A DNA stretch of 46,051 bases from Terriglobia bacterium (GTDB lineage Bacteria > Acidobacteriota > Terriglobia > Bryobacterales > Bryobacteraceae), in assembly GCA_025358575.1 (NCBI GenBank), contig JANYJA010000259.1, positions 1 through 46,051 of the forward strand, given 5' to 3'. A model generated the notes under the pieces. The model searched no databases and was not told the DNA's origin. It saw only the letters and a list, made by a program, of their open reading frames with translations. This document shows positions 25,292 through 33,482 of the stretch, in pieces. The first letter of the stretch is position 1; each line of letters begins with the position of its first letter. A program made the translations under genes and the position numbers.

Positions 25292-26757
25292 CGTTTGGCA
25301 AGCGGCGCGAGGCGAAATGGAATTTCGACGAGCACATCCACGTCGACGGGCACGCCGTTGCGCATAGCCGGCGCGAATTGCCACTTCGACATCGCTTCGG
25401 TCGCGGTCCGATTGAGACGGTCGTCAAGCCCTTTGACGGTTTCGATGAGATCGACGTGGCCGTCCTTGCGGATGACGCAGGCCAGACGGATGCTTCCTTC
25501 GATGCGATCCTCGACCGCAGTGGGCACGTACTTCGGATCGACTTTGTGATGGGGAATGGGCGGGGTAAGCCCTTCGGATGTGAACGAAGTCGGCGTGCGT
25601 TCGGCGTACCACATGAGCCAGCTTCCGATATAGCTGGTGATGTTGGGCATCTGGACGGCCATGGAATAGACTTGTCGGCCGGCAAAGCGGGGATCGGGAG
25701 CGCTGGAGACGCGCAAACCGGAGGGGCGAATGGCGTCATGCGTGGTGGCGTACTTCGTAGTCGCGCGAAGGGCTTCCGGTGACGTAGGATTCACGCGCGC
25801 TACCAAAGTTGGGTGCGCGCTGGGGCTGGCGCCGCGAACGAAGAGATCGGGAACGGTGAGAATTCCGCTGGTCTTGCCATCGCCGGCACCGCCGTCCGGA
25901 TTCAGCTTCGGTCCGGCGGAGAACCGCGCGGGTCGCGAAACAGGCGGAAGTGGGGCGAGCAGTTTGTCGGTAGGGGATAGTCCGACTACGGCGGCATTTA
26001 GCGTGCTGCGCGAGCCGGGCAAGTCCATCGCCGGCGCGGCGACGGCTGCGACTTTCGACGTGCCTGTTTGCGTTCGCGCAGGTGGGGGCACAAAGGGTCT
26101 TGCGACTGAGTTTAATGCGGAACCGGGGATCGACGTCCGCGTTGCCATGGCTGCTAGAGCGGGGGCGCTCGGCATCGCTGAGACTTCCGTGGGAAACTGG
26201 CGAGAGACGGTTGGGGGCGGAACGAATTCTTTATATACCTTGGGCAGTGGTTGTGCGACTGCAGTAGTCATGTCGATTTTCGCCTGCAACGCGGGAGCGT
26301 CGGGAAGGGGTTGCAATGCTTCTGTTTTAGTATGCTCGACGGGCTTCGGCGGCTCGAACTGTTTCACGGCAGGAGGGGGGATATCGGGAAGATTCATCGC
26401 CAGGATATTGGGAGAGAAAACGTCTTTTTGGATTTCCAACCGTGGGGCTGGCTGCCATACCATTTGCTGCGCCTTGGGCGCATTTTTCGGAGACGACACG
26501 ATGCTCTGCTTGGCGATTTTCACTTCGGCCTTAGGCGGGCGCGAATCTTTGGCTTGTTCGGGAGCGGTGACGTCGGGCAGCTTATCGCGCAATTTGTACC
26601 AAACCAGTTTCTGCTCATGCGTCGCAATCAATTGGTTGTACATGCTCTTCTTCGCGGGAGCATCGTCGCTGGGTTGCCAGCTCACCACGAGCAGCAACAG
26701 CGCGGCATGCATAACGAAAGAGATTCCTGCTGCCCCCAGCCTGGGCCCCGACCACAT
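25288..26757 (-). CDS. TonB-like energy-transducer protein
   Basis: This 489-residue protein has one N-terminal membrane segment (ISFVMHAALLLLVVSW), a very long Pro/Ala-rich periplasmic part (about 60-390) and a C-terminal TonB domain with the signature IEGSIRLACVIRKDGHV, then ATEAMSKWQFAPAM and a final VDVDVLVEIPF. That domain normally contacts outer-membrane receptors and couples them to the proton gradient. ExbB/ExbD and receptors are not in the window. The length is large for TonB, due to the linker. It is coupled to the HAD gene downstream. The gene before it (LON-domain) ends 40 bases upstream. Confidence 0.85.
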   Translation of the reverse strand: MWSGPRLGAAGISFVMHAALLLLVVSWQPSDDAPAKKSMYNQLIATHEQKLVWYKLRDKLPDVTAPEQAKDSRPPKAEVKIAKQSIVSSPKNAPKAQQMVWQPAPRLEIQKDVFSPNILAMNLPDIPPPAVKQFEPPKPVEHTKTEALQPLPDAPALQAKIDMTTAVAQPLPKVYKEFVPPPTVSRQFPTEVSAMPSAPALAAMATRTSIPGSALNSVARPFVPPPARTQTGTSKVAAVAAPAMDLPGSRSTLNAAVVGLSPTDKLLAPLPPVSRPARFSAGPKLNPDGGAGDGKTSGILTVPDLFVRGASPSAHPTLVARVNPTSPEALRATTKYATTHDAIRPSGLRVSSAPDPRFAGRQVYSMAVQMPNITSYIGSWLMWYAERTPTSFTSEGLTPPIPHHKVDPKYVPTAVEDRIEGSIRLACVIRKDGHVDLIETVKGLDDRLNRTATEAMSKWQFAPAMRNGVPVDVDVLVEIPFRLAPLAKR

Positions 26758-26797
26758 ACCTTTTAGTTTAAAGTGACCCGCAGTTGAAAGTACTCCG

Positions 26798-27424
26798 CTA
26801 GAGGTTTGGCTTGTGGTGTCCGAATCCGTTCAATGGGGCGAGGTGTTTCATGCGCGTGGTTTCTTTCACGCGCGGCACATACTGCGCCAAGAAGTCGGTT
26901 AGTTGTCGTAAGCGGCTGTTTTCGCTTCGTTCGCGCAAAAGCACGCTTTGGAAGTCCACATCCTGAACGGCTTGCGCGAGCTGAAAACTCAACTGGGGAT
27001 CGGTAAGCACGGGCTCGGCATAGCCGCGCATTTCACCGATCTCAATAAGCCCCTTGTACTGCTGCAAAGCTTCCTGCTGCAACTCGGGAGAGGCCGGTCC
27101 AGGGTCATCGTCGTCGAAGAATTCAACCTGCCCTTGCAGATAAGACTTCTCCTGATTGAGAAGAACAATTTCGAAGCGGCGGGAGCCGTGCGTCATGATG
27201 TCCATGCGGCCGTCCGGGTACTGGGTGACGACATTCTCGACGACAACAGTGCATCCGGCGTTGACGATGCCGTCGTCTTTGCCGAGGACCACGCCAAACT
27301 CAGTCTGGTCGCGAATGGCATCGCCGACCATCTCTTTGTAGCGGTCTTCGAAGATGTGCAGAGGAAGTTGTGTGCGCGGGAACACGACCATCTGCAACGG
27401 AAAAAGCGGCAACAACTTCGACAT
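26798..27424 (-). CDS. LON substrate-binding domain protein
   Basis: This 208-residue protein matches the N-terminal substrate-binding domain of Lon protease (LPLFPLQMVVFPRTQLPLHI at the start, then IFEDRYKEMV and a final helical bundle). No ATPase or protease domain follows. Standalone LON proteins are widespread and of unknown function. It follows the PHP gene after nine bases and precedes TonB by 40. Confidence 0.88.
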   Translation of the reverse strand: MSKLLPLFPLQMVVFPRTQLPLHIFEDRYKEMVGDAIRDQTEFGVVLGKDDGIVNAGCTVVVENVVTQYPDGRMDIMTHGSRRFEIVLLNQEKSYLQGQVEFFDDDDPGPASPELQQEALQQYKGLIEIGEMRGYAEPVLTDPQLSFQLAQAVQDVDFQSVLLRERSENSRLRQLTDFLAQYVPRVKETTRMKHLAPLNGFGHHKPNL

Positions 27425-27433
27425 GGCTAAATT

Positions 27434-28315
27434 TTAACGCGCGACCGCGGCGTTTTCGCGGATGGCTTCGAGAACGGAATAGGGCAAGTGCAGATTGCCT
27501 TTGCCAGTGCCGAGTTCGATTCCGGGCTTGTTGCCGCCGTGATAATCGGAGCCGCCCGTGACGGCGAGATCGAACTGGTGGGCGAGCGAAGCGAATGTTT
27601 CGGAATCTTCAGGAGTGTGCTCACTGTGGAAGACTTCGATACCGCGAAGGCCGACCGCGATCAACTCTTCTAAGAGCACCGCGAGCTTGGCGCGGTCGCG
27701 CCCTCCCAGGAGACGAACGGGATGGGCGAGAACCGGCAATCCCCCGCCCTCACTCACGCGTTTGACGGCTTCAAACAAGGTGGGCTCATCGCGTTCGACT
27801 CCGGCTTCGGCATCATCGGCGAGATATTTGTCGAATGCTTCCTGGTTGCTCTTGACGTATCCCTTCTGCAGGAGGATGCGCGCGAAATGAGGGCGGCCGG
27901 TCAGATTGCGGCCAATCACTTTTACTTCATCGAGCGTGATATCGACGCCGAGCGAGTTGAGTCGGGCGATGAGGGTGAGATTGCGTTGATGGCGGCTGCG
28001 CTGCGAGCCGACGATCCACTCACGAAATCCGGGTGAAGGGGCGTCGATGAAATAACCTAGCAGATGAACCGACGGGGCGCGCTTGCCGGGGATGCGGTCT
28101 TCGGGCTTGGGTTCGAGGCGCGTGCTAAGTTCGATGCCGCAGATCAATTCGAGACCGGCTTCGGCGGCCCGTGGCGCGGCAATATCGTAACCGGCGAGCG
28201 TATCGTGATCGGTGATTGCGAGCGCTTCGAGAGGAAGAGCTTTTGCGGCTGCGACGAGGGCGGCGGGCGTGGCGGTGCCGTCGGATTGGTCGGTGTGCGT
28301 GTGAAGGTCGATCAT
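27434..28315 (-). CDS. PHP-domain phosphoesterase
   Basis: This 293-residue metal-dependent phosphoesterase has the PHP motifs DLHTHTDQSDGT, AITDHDTLAG, GIELST, HLLGYFID, LAHPVRL and GSDYHG in family order. The sequence resembles the 3',5'-nucleoside bisphosphate phosphatase/RNase AM (YciV) group, which acts on short RNA ends or nucleotides. It starts three bases after the SDR gene stop, which ties it to the preceding operon by position. A functional link to lipid synthesis is not evident. Confidence 0.88.
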   Translation of the reverse strand: MIDLHTHTDQSDGTATPAALVAAAKALPLEALAITDHDTLAGYDIAAPRAAEAGLELICGIELSTRLEPKPEDRIPGKRAPSVHLLGYFIDAPSPGFREWIVGSQRSRHQRNLTLIARLNSLGVDITLDEVKVIGRNLTGRPHFARILLQKGYVKSNQEAFDKYLADDAEAGVERDEPTLFEAVKRVSEGGGLPVLAHPVRLLGGRDRAKLAVLLEELIAVGLRGIEVFHSEHTPEDSETFASLAHQFDLAVTGGSDYHGGNKPGIELGTGKGNLHLPYSVLEAIRENAAVAR

Positions 28316-28318
28316 CCT

Positions 28319-29230
28319 CTAGTGTCCCGCATCCAGTTCCGTGCCGCTGAATTCTTTCGCTTGCTCGCGCGGCTTGGTGACCATCCTGCGGATGACGCCC
28401 CAATAGATTCGCTGGAAAATTTCGCCCGGGATGTAGCGACGCAGCCCGACGAAAAGTTTGGCTCCAAAGCCGACCATGTAGCGCAAGCGCGGGGTCTTCG
28501 ATTGCAGGATTCCGTAGACCACTCTGGCGACGTCTTCGGTAGAAAATGTTCGTTTGGCAAGAACGTCATCTACTATTTTTTCGTGCTGCAGGAAGATGTT
28601 GTAGTAGGGACTGGAGGGGTTCGTCGCGCCCTGCGCTCGATTGCGATTGATGGTGAAGTGCGGAGTCTGGATGAGGCCTGGCTCAAGCAGTGAGACGTGG
28701 ATGCCGAATGGAGCGACCTCCTGATGGAGACATTCGCAGAGGCCTTCGACCGCGAACTTGCTGGAGCAGTAGCCGCCAATGCCGATGGAACCCATGCGTC
28801 CGGCAACGGAACTGGTGATTACCATGCGGCCTTTGCCGGCAGTCCGCATATAAGGGAGCACGCCTTTGGCGAGCGTGATGACGCCGAAGAAATTCACGTC
28901 GAAAACTTTCTGGACGTCTTGCAGGGTGAGATCTTCAATGCAGCCGCGCAGGCCGAGGCCGGCGAAGTAGACCAAGGCGTCGATGCGGCCCGTTTTCTCG
29001 ACAATGGAGCGGACACCCGCGTAGACTTGCTCGGGCTGCGTGACATCCATGAAGACCAGTTCCATGGGAACGTTTCGGGCTTTCGCTTCTGCAAGTAGCG
29101 AGACGCCTTCCGATTCGATGTGCACGGCCCCAAAGACGCGGTAATTGCGGGCGGCGTGAAAGAGGGCGCACTCCCGGCCGAGGCCCGAGCCTGCGCCCGT
29201 GACGAGGAGAATTTGAGGATCTTCAGACAT
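28319..29230 (-). CDS. Short-chain dehydrogenase/reductase
   Basis: This 303-residue NAD(P)-dependent SDR has the cofactor motif TGAGSGLG (11-18), then Asn113, Ser140/141 and Tyr154-x3-Lys158 (YCSSK) as the catalytic set. A longer C-terminal helical part (about 195-303) is rich in Arg/Lys and resembles that of steroid/retinol-type SDRs acting on hydrophobic substrates. The start ATG 29230 gives an eight-base overlap with the MFS gene stop, preferred over the longer frame 21 codons upstream. As the last tightly coupled gene of the synthase operon it could reduce or oxidise the lipid product. This is inference. Confidence 0.88.
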   Translation of the reverse strand: MSEDPQILLVTGAGSGLGRECALFHAARNYRVFGAVHIESEGVSLLAEAKARNVPMELVFMDVTQPEQVYAGVRSIVEKTGRIDALVYFAGLGLRGCIEDLTLQDVQKVFDVNFFGVITLAKGVLPYMRTAGKGRMVITSSVAGRMGSIGIGGYCSSKFAVEGLCECLHQEVAPFGIHVSLLEPGLIQTPHFTINRNRAQGATNPSSPYYNIFLQHEKIVDDVLAKRTFSTEDVARVVYGILQSKTPRLRYMVGFGAKLFVGLRRYIPGEIFQRIYWGVIRRMVTKPREQAKEFSGTELDAGH

Positions 29231-30698
29231 GAGTCGATTCGGTTTCGGTTTGCGGCATAGTTTGCAGGTTCGAAAGGCGCTGCTGAATTCCATGAACAGC
29301 TTGGCGATTTAACCGATATGGCAAGAACAAGAGGGCGGCAGCGGCGAGGAGGCATCCGGGGAGGAGCCCATAGATGATGCCGAGGCGGGAGATGGCTTGC
29401 GGTGTTTGAACGGCGGTGCCGGGAGCGAGGTGGACGAAACCGTTAAGCAAAAATCCAGCGAGCAGGAGCGCGCCGCCAGCGGAAATCTTTTCACCGAAAT
29501 TGAGCATACCGAAATAGATGCCGCCACGGCGCAATCCGGTGGCAAGTTGATCTTCATCGGCGACGTCGGCCAGCATGGAATACGGCATCACCCAAAGGCC
29601 GCTAGCGAAAATTCCGGCGACGAGATGGCCCAAGAGTAGGGGTCGCGCGTTGCCGGTGCCAAAGAATCGGCCCTGCCCGAAGAGAAGCGTAGCGGCGCAA
29701 AGCACCACGGCGGTGGCGAGCATGGACGCGAGATAGAGTGTTCGCTTTTCAGCGCGCTTGGCGAGCCATCCGCACAGCAGAACGCCGCCGAGCGCGCCAA
29801 TGTAGAAAAAAGCCTGGATGCCGCTGAGCACTTTGCTGTCGTGGAGGCCCGCGTACCAGTTGAAGAATTGGATCGCCAGGCCCGCATTCAGTACCACGGC
29901 AAGGTAGAAGAGCGTGAAGGAGAGCCAGATATTGCGAAACGATCTGTTACGCCAAGCGAGAACAATGCCGGCGAAGAATACTTTCCACGAATGTGCGGAT
30001 GAGGAAGGGTCGCCGAGTTCGGATCGCGAACGGGTACCGAAGAAGGCGGCCAGTCCGGCGAGCGTCATCACGCTGCCGAAGACAAGGCCAAGCGGCGGGT
30101 AATTGCCGTAGATCATCTTGGGATCGAAGGTCGCGGTTCCGCCACGAAAGAAGAGGGAGAAAGATAATCCGGCGGCGGCCATCATTCCGAGAAGGCCGAA
30201 CAAGGAGCGAACGGCGATGAGGCGCGTGCGCTCATGGTAGTGACTCGTCAGTTCGGCACCGAGGCTGAGATAGGGGATGCGGTATACGGCGCTGGCGATA
30301 CGGAAGAGCATGGAGGTGATCACCAGCCAGAGGAAGAGTCCGATGGTGCCGAGAGAGCGCGGCGGGCTGAAGATCAAAAAGAAACACGGGCCCATGGCCA
30401 GAGCACCGGTGAGCATATAAGCGTGGCGGCGGCCCAGCGGGTGGCGCGAGCGGTCGGAACGGTGGCCGATGTAGGGATCGAGAAAGGCGTCGAGCGCAAG
30501 CCCGGCGAATATTCCTATGCCGGCAAGTTGCGCCGGGAGACCGAGGACGGAGTTATAGAAGAACAGAACGAACAGCCCGACCAGCGCCATAGTGACGGTG
30601 ATTGGAATTTCGCCAACGCCATAGAGAAGGTTAAGCGCCCACGGAAGCGGGCCTGGCTCGGCGTTGACTTCGACCCGGTGAGCAGGCCCCATTGGCAC
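29223..30698 (-). CDS. GPH/MFS_2-type transporter
   Basis: This 491-residue membrane protein has about 12 hydrophobic segments. The N-terminal half has GVGEIPITVTMALVGLFVLF and DPYIGHRSDRSRHPLGRRHA, the typical loop of glycoside-pentoside-hexuronide (GPH) symporters; MFSD2-type lysolipid transporters belong to the same group. The start is GTG at 30698, whose G is shared with the stop TAG of the hydrolase gene; ATG at 30692 is the other option. Located between the hydrolase and the SDR of the synthase operon, it could move a lipid or glycolipid. Substrate is not shown by the sequence. Confidence 0.85.
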   Translation of the reverse strand: MPMGPAHRVEVNAEPGPLPWALNLLYGVGEIPITVTMALVGLFVLFFYNSVLGLPAQLAGIGIFAGLALDAFLDPYIGHRSDRSRHPLGRRHAYMLTGALAMGPCFFLIFSPPRSLGTIGLFLWLVITSMLFRIASAVYRIPYLSLGAELTSHYHERTRLIAVRSLFGLLGMMAAAGLSFSLFFRGGTATFDPKMIYGNYPPLGLVFGSVMTLAGLAAFFGTRSRSELGDPSSSAHSWKVFFAGIVLAWRNRSFRNIWLSFTLFYLAVVLNAGLAIQFFNWYAGLHDSKVLSGIQAFFYIGALGGVLLCGWLAKRAEKRTLYLASMLATAVVLCAATLLFGQGRFFGTGNARPLLLGHLVAGIFASGLWVMPYSMLADVADEDQLATGLRRGGIYFGMLNFGEKISAGGALLLAGFLLNGFVHLAPGTAVQTPQAISRLGIIYGLLPGCLLAAAALLFLPYRLNRQAVHGIQQRLSNLQTMPQTETESTHV

Positions 30699-31564
30699 TA
30701 CGACTTTGCGAGCTCAGGCTCGGCGGCCGGGACCGGGGTGAAAGCGGGAAGCGGCTGGCGCAGGAATCGCAAGAGATGTTCAGTCAGCAATTCCGGCTGT
30801 TCTAGAGGGCCGAAATGCTCGCCACCAGGAAGCAGAATCGATTCACAGTTCGGCAGAATTTTATGCAGCACATCATACGAGCTAAGAAAGTGCGACTTCT
30901 CTCCATAGACTAGTAGCGTGGGCGTATAAATGTGCTTCACGGCATCAAGCGTGAGCTCGCCGACCACTTCGTAATCGGTAATGAGAGTGGTGTTGCGAAT
31001 GAGGTTGAGGAGCGGACCGCGATTGCGCGGGAGCCCGCGAGCGGGACCGAAGAGCTTGGGAGTTTCGAGGCTCAGCTGAAGCAGAAAATCAAGATCGGTG
31101 CGTTTGTCTTCGGGAACCGTGAGGCCGACTTCTTCGAGCTTCGAAACCCACGTGTCCCAGCCGGGCCAAGTGTGGTGCTTGCGATCGTCGACCAAAGCGG
31201 CGAGACCGGGCTCGAGGGCCACCAGACGTTCGACACGATCCGGATATTTGTGGGCGAAGTAGAGACAGACATCGGCGCCGTAGCTGTGTCCCACGAGGCT
31301 GGCCTTCTGAATTCCGAGAGCATCGAGAAGGCCCTTGAGGTCTTCAGCCATGTCGGCGGGCGTGTAGCCGGTCGGGGTGACGTCGCTGTAGCCGTGGCCG
31401 CGCAAATCATAAGTGGTGATGCGGAATTCTTTGCGAAGCTGCGGCACCATTTGCAGATGCCAGACGGCGAGATTCCCAAGAAAGCCGTGCAGCAACACGA
31501 CGTCGGGTCCATCGCCAGCAACGATGTAGTGGAGATTAATTCCGTTAGCTTGTAATTTCGGCAT
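30698..31564 (-). CDS. Alpha/beta-fold hydrolase
   Basis: This 288-residue hydrolase has the oxyanion motif LHGFLGN, a nucleophile elbow VGHSYGAD with Ser94, and a late His in GGEHFGPLEQ. The position where the acid residue usually lies reads VYGEKSHF, so the acid may be Glu or come from elsewhere. No signal peptide is seen. It starts two bases after the stop of the phosphodiesterase gene, inside the synthase operon. A thioesterase-like or ester-cleaving step on the product is possible but not provable here; no thioesterase domain exists in either synthase. Confidence 0.85.
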   Translation of the reverse strand: MPKLQANGINLHYIVAGDGPDVVLLHGFLGNLAVWHLQMVPQLRKEFRITTYDLRGHGYSDVTPTGYTPADMAEDLKGLLDALGIQKASLVGHSYGADVCLYFAHKYPDRVERLVALEPGLAALVDDRKHHTWPGWDTWVSKLEEVGLTVPEDKRTDLDFLLQLSLETPKLFGPARGLPRNRGPLLNLIRNTTLITDYEVVGELTLDAVKHIYTPTLLVYGEKSHFLSSYDVLHKILPNCESILLPGGEHFGPLEQPELLTEHLLRFLRQPLPAFTPVPAAEPELAKS

Positions 31565-31566
31565 GC

Positions 31567-33177
31567 TTATTCGATATAACCCAATTCTCGAAGACGCTCT
31601 AAAATGACCTGTTCATCTTCTGGACTGGTAGATGATGCGGCGTCGGCAGCGTGCGCGTGGTTACTGGCGGCGGCTGCAGCAGATTTAAGAATGGGCTTTG
31701 TGGTGATCAAAGAAGACTCGAAGATCTCTTCAGGGACACGGCCTTGCATGGACTCGGGAACGGGCAGGCCGAGGCTGTAGAGGACCGTCGGAGCGATATC
31801 GAGGATGGAAAGCGTCTTGGCTTCAAAGCCTTTCCTGACGCCAGGCCCTTTCGCGCCGAAGATTCCGATGGGGCGATGAGCGCCGCCCATGGAGGGACGG
31901 CGGGAGAGTTCGGTGTCCTTATCGAGAATGGAGAGCAGACCGCCGTCGCGAAGGACGAGCGTGAGATCGGGGGCGACATCGCCGAGGGGCCCCGAGAAGA
32001 TTTCTTCACGCTTCCAAACTTCGGTGATGACTTGGCCACCGGTAGAGGGGTCGCGGAATGCGAGCAGATCCTGCTTGAGCTTTTCAACGAACGCGGGATA
32101 CTCTTCCGGGGTGACGCCGGGCGACTTGCCGTCGCGATTGACGACGACGTAGATGCCATTGCTGGTAGGCGTGGTGGCGTAGGCTTTGGTGTTGTCCCAA
32201 TCGAGAAGGTAAGTGTGGCGCGCGACGGAACCGACGCCAAGCTGCGCGCCGGAATTGTCCTGTGCCTTAGCGGCTTCGGACCAAGTGAGATAGCCGTGGC
32301 GCTGGAGCCAAGTGTTGGCGTGGAAGACTTCGTAGGTGGGGCCGAAGCCGTGATCGGACGCGATCAGGATGGTAGTTTCCGGGCCGACGAGCGAACACAT
32401 CTGTTCGAGCAGCCCATCCAGGCGGCGGAAGTATTCGAGGCAGAGGCGGCGAATCTCGAACTCCCACTCGTGCTCGAGCGGGCGGTCGTCATGGGGGCAG
32501 ATAAATCGCCAGCAAAGATGCTGGAGCTTATCGACGCCATCGAAGAGAACGGCGGTTAATTCGGATGGATCTTCCTTGACGAGATATTGAAGAATCTCAA
32601 ACCAGTTCTGCTCGCGGCGGATGTGGAATTCGATCCATGGGCCGTACTCATCGCGATCGGAGCAGCCTTCGGTGGCTTTCTCTTCGAGCTTGATATCCAT
32701 GGCCAGCTCTTTGGGATTAAAGCCGGGAACGGTCTTGAGCTTGTCGAAAAGGTCTTGCGGCCAGCAGGCGATGCGCAACTGGCGCCAAGGGACCCAGCCC
32801 GGAACGATGTGCCCGTCGAGTCGCGGCGCGGGGAACATGGAGGGGTAGTTGAGAGAGGTGACCTTCAGGCCGGCGGCGCCCGCGAGCGACCAGATGGTGT
32901 CGGCCTGCACGTCATTCGAAGTGAAGAAGCGAATGTGCCGGTTGTCGACGGATTCCATGCGAAAGAAGTCGAAGACGCCGTGGTTGCCGGGCGTGCGGCC
33001 GGTCATGAGCGAAGTCCAAGCGGGCGGGGTGAGCGCGGGTACGATGGTTCGCAAGCCGGCTTTGACTCCGCCGGCGTAGAACGATTTGAGAAAGGGCATG
33101 ACGCCCTGTTCGAGCAGAGGGTCGAGGACGGTGAACGTTGCGCCGTCGATTCCGATCAGAAGAGTTTTGACGCTCAC
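31567..33177 (-). CDS. Alkaline-phosphatase-superfamily phosphodiesterase
   Basis: This 536-residue protein belongs to the type I phosphodiesterase/nucleotide pyrophosphatase group. Metal and nucleophile features are IGIDGAT (Asp11), then TPPAWTSLMTGRTPG with probable nucleophile Thr55, and ASDHGFGPT and the final metal-binding region near GGAHRPIG. The tail (about 480-536) is Ala-rich. No signal peptide is visible, unlike many relatives. It starts with GTG inside the ACP gene stop (GTGA overlap), so its translation is coupled to the carrier protein. A substrate such as a phosphodiester or sulfate on a lipid headgroup is an inference from the locus. Confidence 0.87.
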   Translation of the reverse strand: MSVKTLLIGIDGATFTVLDPLLEQGVMPFLKSFYAGGVKAGLRTIVPALTPPAWTSLMTGRTPGNHGVFDFFRMESVDNRHIRFFTSNDVQADTIWSLAGAAGLKVTSLNYPSMFPAPRLDGHIVPGWVPWRQLRIACWPQDLFDKLKTVPGFNPKELAMDIKLEEKATEGCSDRDEYGPWIEFHIRREQNWFEILQYLVKEDPSELTAVLFDGVDKLQHLCWRFICPHDDRPLEHEWEFEIRRLCLEYFRRLDGLLEQMCSLVGPETTILIASDHGFGPTYEVFHANTWLQRHGYLTWSEAAKAQDNSGAQLGVGSVARHTYLLDWDNTKAYATTPTSNGIYVVVNRDGKSPGVTPEEYPAFVEKLKQDLLAFRDPSTGGQVITEVWKREEIFSGPLGDVAPDLTLVLRDGGLLSILDKDTELSRRPSMGGAHRPIGIFGAKGPGVRKGFEAKTLSILDIAPTVLYSLGLPVPESMQGRVPEEIFESSLITTKPILKSAAAAASNHAHAADAASSTSPEDEQVILERLRELGYIE

Positions 33178-33482
33178 AGCGCGTGCTCCGCGGGCACGGA
33201 ATCAGCGGCTTTTAAATTGGTACCGACGAAGTCGACGAGCTCGCCGACGGAGAGGTCGCGCTGATCGCGGCCAATCTCGACGAGCAATTCCGAGAACGGC
33301 ATCTGCTGACCGTAATGCTCCTGGATGGTGGTTCCGAGAACCACGGCATCCAGCGATTCAAACCCCAGCTCGGTGAACAACAAAGACTTCTCAGTAACAG
33401 GATTCGAATAATCCCAGTCGCGCGAAAGATCCTGCAACGTTTTTAGTACGTAGTCGAGGATCTCTTGTCGGCTCGGCTTCAT
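33174..33482 (-). CDS. Free-standing acyl carrier protein
   Basis: This 102-residue carrier has an ACP-like core with the serine in ELGFESLDAVVLG (Ser43) as the probable phosphopantetheine site. The sequence differs from the DSIKRVE type of the synthase-embedded ACPs, so it may have a separate job, such as receiving a starter or the finished chain. The ATG directly follows the TAA of the second synthase with no gap. A C-terminal extension of about 20 residues is unusual for an ACP. Confidence 0.85.
   Translation of the reverse strand: MKPSRQEILDYVLKTLQDLSRDWDYSNPVTEKSLLFTELGFESLDAVVLGTTIQEHYGQQMPFSELLVEIGRDQRDLSVGELVDFVGTNLKAADSVPAEHAL

Noticed and set aside
25730-26776. 348-residue plus-strand frame over the TonB gene
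   Set aside because: It mirrors the Pro/Ala-rich TonB linker in antisense and looks like low-complexity Gly/Ala/Ser sequence.
24602-28315. HAD, TonB, LON-domain and PHP genes as members of the lipid operon
   Set aside because: They are on the same strand and close by, but gaps widen (9 and 40 bases) and their families have no link to lipid synthesis.
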